Below, piece after piece: positions 1-4,232 of a stretch of DNA of 6,169 nt; position 1 is the first letter of the stretch, and the number at the start of each line of letters is the position of its first letter. The position numbers were made by a program, and so were the translations under genes. Origin of the DNA: CAZGLR01 sp964526635 (GTDB lineage Bacteria; Zixibacteria; MSB-5A5; GN15; JAAZOE01); the NCBI GenBank assembly GCA_964526635.1, contig CAZGLR010000158.1:1-6169 (forward strand). The letters run 5' to 3'. The notes beneath the pieces were generated by a model, which ran no database searches, had not been told where the DNA came from, and saw nothing but the letters and a program-made list of their open reading frames with translations.

Positions 1-60
1 ACATTTTCTAACCATACGACGGGCGAGGGGATCCTCGCCCCTACGGAAATTCCGGTTTTT
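1..60 (-). repeat. REP-like palindromic repeat, copy A
   Basis: Positions 1-55 are identical to 325-379, and the match continues to 60/384 with a single mismatch (t56 versus c380). The core is a hairpin with arms GGGCGAGG (21-28) and CCTCGCCC (33-40) and a GGAT loop. It is followed by CTAC (41-44), so on the minus strand it reads GTAG plus hairpin. A GTAG or GGAG tetranucleotide at the foot of a palindrome is the hallmark of REP elements mobilised by RAYT (TnpA-REP) transposases. The left edge may be cut by the window end. Confidence 0.7.
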
Positions 61-81
61 TATTCTAAATCAACCAGAATC

Positions 82-105
82 GTAGGGGCCGGGATCACCC
101 GGCCC
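82..105 (+). repeat. REP-like palindrome in opposite orientation, copy B
   Basis: GTAG (82-85) is followed by a perfect 8-bp stem, GGGCCGGG (86-93) and CCCGGCCC (98-105), with loop ATCA. The preceding context (CGTAGGGGC) matches the reverse complement of copies A and C, but the stem sequence differs by compensated changes. It is therefore a related but separate element, inverted relative to copy A, and the A/B pair has a BIME-like arrangement. Confidence 0.6.
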
Positions 106-114
106 GACCCTGTC

Positions 115-164
115 GGCCACTAACTGTCGCCCACTAACTGTAGCCCGCTAACTGTAGCCCACTA
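115..164 (+). repeat. 14-bp tandem repeat, about 3.5 copies
   Basis: Units start at 115, 129, 143 and 157 (the last partial). The unit is GCCCACTAACTGTA. Unit 1 differs at two positions (GG for GC at its start, C for A at its end) and unit 3 has G for A at its fifth position. The sequence has no coding potential of its own. It is probably a replication-slippage minisatellite between the REP-like elements. Confidence 0.75.
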
Positions 165-192
165 CGGAGCAGCTTCGCTGCGGAGTCGTGGG
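158..192. repeat. 35-nt imperfect palindrome
   Basis: Arms CCCAC (158-162) and GTGGG (188-192) enclose AC/GT and an inner stem GCAGC/GCTGC around a TTC loop, with a symmetric GGA/GGA internal bulge. It begins inside the last tandem-repeat unit. No run of T follows, so it is not a clear intrinsic terminator. It could be another mobile or extragenic palindrome, or the terminator stem of a gene lying to the left of the window. Confidence 0.5.
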
Positions 193-324
193 TTGACGTT
201 TTGATCGAGCTAACTTTCCCCATTTGATAAGTAAAAAGTGTTACCGTACCACCGTCGATTAATCCCGGCACCATAGCCACTATAGCTCATCTTGATTATT
301 AATCCAAGACTGGCGTCGTGGGCG

Positions 325-384
325 ACATTTTCTAACCATACGACGGGCGAGGGGATCCTCGCCCCTACGGAAATTCCGGCTTTT
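325..384 (-). repeat. REP-like palindromic repeat, copy C
   Basis: This is the second copy of the 60-bp repeat at 1-60: 55 identical bases, then one mismatch and four more matches. Hairpin arms lie at 345-352 and 357-364, followed by CTAC (365-368). It lies about 90 bp upstream of the DUF3795 start codon. Near-identity across the flanks as well as the hairpin suggests recent duplication of a longer unit. Confidence 0.7.
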
Positions 385-432
385 GTGGTTGGTGCATGGC
401 CATGTTCGCCGAAAATTGTCTCCTTTTTATCA

Positions 433-461
433 TTGCCAATGAGACCATTATTCTCTACATT
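433..461 (+). promoter_or_regulatory. Possible promoter for the DUF3795 gene
   Basis: TTGCCA (433-438) and TACATT (456-461) are separated by 17 bp. The surroundings are AT-rich and contain repeated TTATCATTG-like words (427-435, 460-468, 472-480) and a small inverted repeat, TCATTgccAATGA (430-442), that overlaps the -35 box and could be an operator. The -10 match is mediocre and transcription would begin almost at the ribosome binding site, so this is tentative. Confidence 0.25.
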
Positions 462-476
462 ATCATTGAGGTTATC

Positions 477-797
477 ATGGAAAACACGCCCTTTTGCGAA
501 ACGCATCCGCTGGCGGCGGCCTGCGGCGATTATTGCGGAAAATGCCCCAATTATCCGGAAACCTGTCAGGGATGTATCCCGGAATTGCACGACGATTGCC
601 ATTTCGTGCGATGCTGCGCCGGGAAAGGGATAGACCATTGCGGGCAGTGTATGGAGATGCCGTGCGACGCCCTGATCGCGCATATTCCGGATGACCGTGA
701 GGGGTGTTATACGGGGTATCATATAGATAACCTGATCGACCGCCGTACGATGGCATTAGGTGACTGGCTGCGCCGCGAGGCCCACCGGTGGCGGTAG
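477..797 (+). CDS. Cysteine-rich DUF3795 family protein
   Basis: This 106-residue protein belongs to the DUF3795 family, whose biochemical role is unknown; a metal- or iron-sulphur-binding role is often suspected from the cysteines. It has 13 cysteines (7, 16, 20, 23, 30, 33, 41, 46, 47, 55, 58, 63, 77). They lie in the family pattern C-G-x-Y-C-G-x-C-P near residues 16-24, C-x-G-C at 30-33, R-C-C near 45-47, the H-C-x-x-C block at 54-58, and P-C at 62-63. It has no signal peptide or membrane segment and is probably cytosolic. I chose the ATG at 477 because TGAGG (467-471) sits 5 nt upstream. An in-frame ATG at 396 would add a hydrophobic, non-family N-terminus and lacks a good ribosome site. 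The gene stands apart from its neighbours and the next gene starts 60 nt on, so context gives no functional clue. The family call is firm; function is unknown. Confidence 0.85.
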   Translation: MENTPFCETHPLAAACGDYCGKCPNYPETCQGCIPELHDDCHFVRCCAGKGIDHCGQCMEMPCDALIAHIPDDREGCYTGYHIDNLIDRRTMALGDWLRREAHRWR

Positions 798-857
798 GGG
801 AGCGATTCGTTAATAAACAGAATGATTGATTGCACTTGTGATAAATCTGGAGGGAAA

Positions 858-1154
858 ATGGCAATAAGAGATCGTATAGTTTGGAAGGGTAATGGAACTT
901 TCGATGATCCGCGTTTAAATGATTTTGATCGCCTTATCGCAGATTTTCGAAGGGGAAACAGCCACGGCTGGCGAACTGCGGTATTTGAGAACAGGAAAAA
1001 GATCCTGCCGGTCAAGCCCGACGGACATTATAAAGAGTATTATGTTGGACCGCGTGGAGTAAGTGGTTCTCTTCGTATCGTTTTGGGTAAGGCGGGTGAG
1101 ATATACATTTCCGGCAATCATTACTATGATTTCCGTCAAGTGGTAGGATTATAA
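858..1154 (+). CDS. Barnase/RNase Sa-like ribonuclease, possible intracellular toxin
   Basis: This 98-residue protein is a complete microbial ribonuclease domain of the barnase/RNase Sa (N1/T1) fold, a family that cleaves RNA after guanosine. Family landmarks are F-x-N-R (residues 43-46), L-P (50-51), the catalytic Glu in YKEYYV (E60), Arg in the S-L-R-I-V strand (R73) and His in NHYYDF (H88). The glutamate after Asn-Arg that normally reads guanine (barnase Glu60, RNase Sa Glu41) is lysine here (K47). The second arginine of the barnase site also looks displaced (S69 in register, R66 nearby). The start at 858 is set by GGAGGG (849-854). An in-frame ATG at 822 lacks a ribosome site. Family members are usually secreted or form toxin domains paired with barstar, but no signal peptide, long toxin carrier or barstar-like gene is visible here. 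G+C looks lower than in neighbouring genes, consistent with acquisition. The fold assignment is good; activity and specificity are inferred. Confidence 0.75.
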   Translation: MAIRDRIVWKGNGTFDDPRLNDFDRLIADFRRGNSHGWRTAVFENRKKILPVKPDGHYKEYYVGPRGVSGSLRIVLGKAGEIYISGNHYYDFRQVVGL

Positions 1155-1247
1155 ATCGATGTAAGTTGCCCGCTATCATGGCCTGGCAGGATCATTGGAC
1201 AAGTTATGCGTGTCATCCCCTCCCACCACAATCCTCGCCAGTTTCGC

Positions 1248-1276
1248 TTGCCATCCCGAATTTCCCATTGTATACT
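1248..1276 (+). promoter_or_regulatory. Sigma-70-like promoter for the HMG-CoA synthase operon
   Basis: TTGCCA (1248-1253) and TATACT (1271-1276) are each one mismatch from consensus and are separated by exactly 17 bp. Initiation near 1283 would give an untranslated leader of about 185 nt before the first gene of the operon. This is the best promoter-like element in the gap. Confidence 0.5.
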
Positions 1277-1390
1277 ACCAGTCTATGCGTATCTATAATG
1301 AACTGGATTCTAACGTCTTGGACCACGATCAGGCAGGACCTGGACACTATTATCACACCCCCGCGACTGTGCTCCTGCCCTCGCCATTTC

Positions 1391-1411
1391 ACAGGCCACA
1401 ATCGGGCCTGT
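1391..1411 (+). promoter_or_regulatory. Leader hairpin or operator upstream of HMG-CoA synthase
   Basis: ACAGGCC (1391-1397) and GGCCTGT (1405-1411) are perfect inverted repeats around a 7-nt centre. The element lies between the predicted promoter and the start codon. It has no T-run after it, so a transcription terminator is unlikely. It could be an RNA hairpin in the leader or a dimeric regulator site. No riboswitch family is recognised. Confidence 0.35.
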
Positions 1412-1466
1412 ATCATTACAACGCACAATTGACAGCGTTTAACATATACTTTATCAGAGGTACCTC

Positions 1467-2513
1467 ATGGTCGGAATAGTTGGATATGGGGCGCACATCC
1501 CGAGACATCGGATTAAGGTGGAGGAAATCGCCAAAGTCTGGGGAGCCGATGCGCCCAGCTACAAAAAGGGATTGATGCTCGAGCAGAAATCGGTGCCGAC
1601 ACCCGATACGGACACGATTACCCTTTCGGTAACCGCGGCCAAAAACGCCCTGCGGCGCTGCGGGATTAATCCCAGGGATATCGGAGCCGTGTACGTTGGT
1701 TCGGAGTCGCATCCCTATGCGGTGAAACCGTCGGGTACGACGCTGGCCGAGGCAATCGGGGCGGTTCCGGATTGCCATTGTGCCGATTACGAATTTGCGT
1801 GCAAAGCCGGTTCGGAAGCGATGTTTGTTGGTCTCGGACTGGTCAAATCCGGATATGTCAAGTATGCCCTCGCCGTGGGCGGGGATACATCCCAGGGCGC
1901 TCCCGGTGACGCGTTGGAATACAGCGCGGCGGCAGGTGCGGCGGCATTTATCATGGGCAAAAACAACGTCTGCGCCGAGTCTGTCGCGACGTTTTCGTTT
2001 ATGACCGATACGCCGGACTTCTGGCGTCGTGAATATGAACATTACCCACAACACGCGGGCCGTTTTACCGGCGAACCGGCGTATTTCCGCACGGTTCTCG
2101 GGGCGGCCGATGGCATCCTCAAAAAAGTCAAGATGAAACCATCGGACTTCAAATATGCCGTGTTCCATCAGCCCAATGGCAAATTCCCGATGCGAGTCGG
2201 CAAGATGATCGGCTTTACCAGGGAACAGATGGTCCAGGGCTGGCTGGCGCCGCGTTTGGGAAATACCTATTCGGGAGCATCGCCGATGGGCCTGACCGCG
2301 ATTCTCGATGTTGCCAAGCCGGATGACATGATTCTGATGATCTCTTATGGGTCGGGTGCCGGTTCGGATGCGTTCGTCTGGCGCGCCACCGATTTGATCA
2401 AGGAAGTACAGGACAAGGCAGTGCATACCCACAAGCTGCTCGATGAGAACTTATTCTATGTTGACTACGGTACCTATGCCAAGTACCGTCACAAAATCCT
2501 GAAGAACAAGTAG
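1467..2513 (+). CDS. mvaS: Hydroxymethylglutaryl-CoA synthase, archaeal type
   Basis: This enzyme condenses acetyl-CoA with acetoacetyl-CoA to form (S)-3-hydroxy-3-methylglutaryl-CoA. It is 348 residues, the usual length of the short archaeal-type family, and has the two-domain thiolase-superfamily fold. The catalytic triad is visible: Glu80 in GSESHPY, nucleophile Cys112 in the FACKAGSEA motif, and His234 in FHQPNGKFP. These lie at almost the same positions as E79/C111/H233 of Staphylococcus MvaS. Other family signatures are GGDTSQGAPGDALE and SYGSGAGSDAF. The start is supported by GAGG (1457-1460) 6 nt upstream; the ribosome site lies inside a perfect 10-bp palindrome, GAGGTACCTC. It heads a three-gene operon with thiolase 14 nt downstream and then DUF35, the same set that forms the acetoacetyl-CoA-channelling complex in methanogens. 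The product probably feeds mevalonate synthesis, or the HMG-CoA node shared with the downstream leucine genes. No anomaly is seen in the active site. Confidence 0.93.
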   Translation: MVGIVGYGAHIPRHRIKVEEIAKVWGADAPSYKKGLMLEQKSVPTPDTDTITLSVTAAKNALRRCGINPRDIGAVYVGSESHPYAVKPSGTTLAEAIGAVPDCHCADYEFACKAGSEAMFVGLGLVKSGYVKYALAVGGDTSQGAPGDALEYSAAAGAAAFIMGKNNVCAESVATFSFMTDTPDFWRREYEHYPQHAGRFTGEPAYFRTVLGAADGILKKVKMKPSDFKYAVFHQPNGKFPMRVGKMIGFTREQMVQGWLAPRLGNTYSGASPMGLTAILDVAKPDDMILMISYGSGAGSDAFVWRATDLIKEVQDKAVHTHKLLDENLFYVDYGTYAKYRHKILKNK

Positions 2514-2527
2514 GAGGATGGACGAAG

Positions 2528-3688
2528 ATGAGAGACGTAGCGGTTATTGGCATAGGCATCATGAAATGGGGTGAGTTGTGGGAGAAATCCTTCCGCGACA
2601 TGTTTGTCGAAGCCGCCCTGAATGCCATGGATGATGCCCATGTCGATCACATAGATTCAATGTATATCGGCTGTATGTCCGGCGGGCTGTTTGTCGGCCA
2701 GGAACATATCGGCGCGGTAATGGCCGACTATCTCGGTCAGCAGTATATTCCCGCCCTGCGCGTGGAATCGGCTTGCGCCTCCGGTGGTATGGCTTTCCGT
2801 CAGGCGCTGATCGATGTCGGCTCCGGCATGTCGGATATTGTCCTTGCCGGCGGTGTCGAGAAAATGACCGACTGCTCGGGCGACGCCGCCACCTATGCGT
2901 TGGCGACGGCGGCCGATCAGGAATATGAAGTATTCCACGGCGCCACTTTCCCGGGCCTGTATGCTCTTATGGCGCGTGCCTACATGGATCGCTATAAAGT
3001 CACCCGCAAGATGCTGTCGACGGTGCCGGTTAAGTCGCATACCAATGGCGCGATGAATCCGTATGCGCAGTATGATTTCAAAATAGCACCGGATGCGGTT
3101 GAAAACGGCGTCATGATCGCCGATCCGCTGCATATTCTGGATTGCTCGCCGATTACCGATGGCGCTGCTGCGGCGATCGTAACGACTGTCGAAAACGCCA
3201 AAAAACTGAAACGGCCCTATATCAAAGTTACCGGTTCAGGTGTGGCGACTGATACGATCGCGCTGCATCAGCGCGAGGATATCACCTGGTTGAAATCGTC
3301 GGAACTGGCGGCCCAGCGGGCACTGGCGATGGCCGGCCGGAAGATCGAGGATATCGATATGGTCGAAGTTCACGACTGTTTCTCGATCGCGGAAGTGATG
3401 GTGACCGAGGCAATCGGATTATTCAAGCCGGGTAAGGGCGCCAAGGCGTGTGCCGATGGCGTAACCGCGCTCGATGGCAAAATCCCGGTGAATCCATCGG
3501 GCGGCCTGAAATCCAAAGGTCACCCGGTTGGCGCAACCGGCATCGGCCAGGTTATCGAGATTGTCAAGCAACTGCGCGGCGAAGCGGAAAACGGCCGCCA
3601 GATCAAGAAGGACCTTAAAGTCGGCATGACACAGAATATGGGCGGTTCCGGCGCCTCGGCTGTCGTGCACATCCTGGAGGTAGACTGA
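2528..3688 (+). CDS. Acetyl-CoA C-acetyltransferase (thiolase), archaeal/SCP2-like type
   Basis: This 386-residue thiolase catalyses reversible condensation of two acetyl-CoA to acetoacetyl-CoA, the substrate of the upstream synthase. The nucleophile is Cys83 in VESACASGG. His282 lies in the EVHDCFS motif, a hallmark of the archaeal/SCP2-like subclass, and His332 in GHPVGATG. The classical C-terminal Cys-x-Gly loop is replaced by NMGGSGAS, as is usual in this subclass, where the HDCF cysteine (Cys284) is thought to supply the acid/base. AGGAGG (2512-2517) overlaps the synthase stop codon and sits 10 nt before the ATG, a slightly long spacing. An ATG at 2518 is out of frame. The stop codon overlaps the start of the DUF35 gene, implying coupled translation and equal dosage. 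In the archaeal complex the condensation is unfavourable alone and is pulled by immediate use of acetoacetyl-CoA in the synthase. Family and operon role are clear; substrate is inferred from context. Confidence 0.92.
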   Translation: MRDVAVIGIGIMKWGELWEKSFRDMFVEAALNAMDDAHVDHIDSMYIGCMSGGLFVGQEHIGAVMADYLGQQYIPALRVESACASGGMAFRQALIDVGSGMSDIVLAGGVEKMTDCSGDAATYALATAADQEYEVFHGATFPGLYALMARAYMDRYKVTRKMLSTVPVKSHTNGAMNPYAQYDFKIAPDAVENGVMIADPLHILDCSPITDGAAAAIVTTVENAKKLKRPYIKVTGSGVATDTIALHQREDITWLKSSELAAQRALAMAGRKIEDIDMVEVHDCFSIAEVMVTEAIGLFKPGKGAKACADGVTALDGKIPVNPSGGLKSKGHPVGATGIGQVIEIVKQLRGEAENGRQIKKDLKVGMTQNMGGSGASAVVHILEVD

Positions 3689-4083
3689 TGTTCCCATCAC
3701 GCATATGGCGCGAAATGCCGCAGCGGTACCGTCTTGAAGCCCAGGAAAGTACCAAGACCGGAAAGAAATTCTATCCTCCGCGTCTGGTCGAACCGGGCAA
3801 CAACAATCGCAAGTTCAAAGAGTGTATCCTGCCGGAAGAAGGCAAGCTGTTGACCTATACGGTTATCCGTACTCCGGCATCGCAGTTCAAGGACGAGGCG
3901 CCCTATGCGCTCGGGATTATCGAATTCGATAATGGCGCGCGTATGATGGCTCAGATCGTCGATGTCGACGTCGACAAGATCAAAACCGGTATGGATATGC
4001 GGCTCGAATTCCGCCGTATCCAGACCGATCAGGAGCATGGCGTTCTTGCCTATGGATACAAGATGGTACCCAAGTGGTATTAA
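3688..4083 (+). CDS. DUF35 OB-fold protein with degenerate zinc ribbon (thiolase/HMG-CoA synthase scaffold)
   Basis: This 131-residue DUF35 protein has an N-terminal rubredoxin-like ribbon (about residues 10-45) and a C-terminal OB fold (about 50-130). In the archaeal complex DUF35 bridges thiolase and HMG-CoA synthase and helps form the shared CoA channel; it is not itself an enzyme. The ribbon is recognisable by RYRLE (13-17) and the core GKKFYPPR (25-32). However, the positions that normally carry the four zinc cysteines (C-x-x-C-G before PPR, C-P-x-C after it) are Ser21, Thr24, Glu35 and Asn38. The only cysteine in the protein is Cys46. It therefore probably does not bind zinc. The OB part is ordinary, with a TYTVIRTP strand and a conserved YALGIIEFDNG segment. 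The start codon overlaps the thiolase stop (TGATG), and GGAGG lies just upstream inside the thiolase gene. A hairpin terminator follows, so it closes the operon. Confidence 0.88.
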   Translation: MFPSRIWREMPQRYRLEAQESTKTGKKFYPPRLVEPGNNNRKFKECILPEEGKLLTYTVIRTPASQFKDEAPYALGIIEFDNGARMMAQIVDVDVDKIKTGMDMRLEFRRIQTDQEHGVLAYGYKMVPKWY

Positions 4084-4095
4084 GCTGACGCTTTT

Positions 4096-4127
4096 AACGG
4101 GGCCGTCGCATGACGGTCCCGTTTGTT
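4096..4127 (+). terminator. Intrinsic terminator after the HMG-CoA synthase operon
   Basis: A 12-bp stem (4096-4107 pairing with 4112-4123, one G-T wobble at 4102/4117) has a GCAT loop and is followed by TTTGTTAT. It starts 12 nt after the DUF35 stop codon. The T-tract is short, so efficiency may be partial, but position and stem strength fit. It separates this operon from the carboxylase genes. Confidence 0.75.
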
Positions 4128-4162
4128 ATATATATCGGCGGGGGCGCATCGGGGAGATATGA

Positions 4163-4191
4163 AGCAAACAGGCGGCCTGCCGGTTTATAAT
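4163..4191 (+). promoter_or_regulatory. Probable promoter of the methylcrotonyl-CoA carboxylase unit
   Basis: A perfect TATAAT (4186-4191) lies 41 nt before the carboxylase start codon. The -35 region at 17-bp spacing (AGCAAA, 4163-4168) is far from consensus, suggesting activator dependence or a weak promoter. Between the two boxes is an 11-bp palindrome, CAGGCGGCCTG (4169-4179), well placed for a regulator. The upstream terminator supports a separate transcript. Confidence 0.45.
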
Positions 4192-4232
4192 TTTACTCAC
4201 AATGACGAAAACGTACAAACGACCGGGTATCT

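Larger units (their letters stand above)
1..476. other. Non-coding, repeat-rich intergenic region
   Basis: I see no convincing gene here. Open frames overlapping it on both strands lack a good ribosome binding site and family-like composition, and they run through repeats or into the DUF3795 gene in another frame. The stretch contains three REP-like hairpins, a 14-bp tandem repeat and an imperfect palindrome (listed separately). Positions 193-324 hold no further structure except a degenerate match: the sequence around 184-202 (GTCGTGGGTTGACGTTTT) resembles the stretch just before the second long repeat (315-331, GTCGTGGGCGACATTTT). This suggests the repeat unit extends further left in decayed form. 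Confidence 0.6.
1155..1466. other. Non-coding leader region upstream of the HMG-CoA synthase operon
   Basis: This 312-bp gap holds a promoter-like element and a hairpin (listed separately). Overlapping open frames on + (1166-1432, 1195-1479) and - (1213-1428) show no family likeness and no ribosome site. None resembles barstar, which would be the expected partner of the preceding RNase. No clear intrinsic terminator follows the RNase stop codon. A TTGACA (1429-1434) lies near the 3' end, but the nearest -10-like words (TATACT 1445-1450, TTTATC 1450-1455) are at poor spacing and almost on the start codon, so I do not call a second promoter. Confidence 0.5.

Noticed and set aside
1..384. CRISPR array from the repeated 55-60-bp units
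   Set aside because: There are only two full copies, with uneven 264-bp separation, hairpins of inverted orientation between them, and no regular spacers or cas genes.
396..476. Upstream extension of the DUF3795 gene to the ATG at 396, giving a hydrophobic N-terminal segment
   Set aside because: There is no good ribosome site at 396, the segment is AT-rich and promoter-like, and TGAGG before the ATG at 477 gives a family-like start.
1195..1479. Open frame in the gap after the RNase as a candidate barstar-like immunity gene
   Set aside because: The translation has no barstar-like features, lacks a ribosome site and overlaps the HMG-CoA synthase start; composition looks non-coding.
1416..2432. 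Long minus-strand open frame opposite the HMG-CoA synthase gene
   Set aside because: It is an antisense shadow: the plus-strand frame has full family motifs and catalytic residues, while the minus-strand translation is Arg/His-rich with no recognisable domain.
3635..3670. Thiolase lacking the classical C-terminal Cys-x-Gly catalytic loop, as a sign of an inactive enzyme
   Set aside because: Archaeal/SCP2-like thiolases normally lack it and carry the HDCF cysteine instead, which is present here (Cys284).
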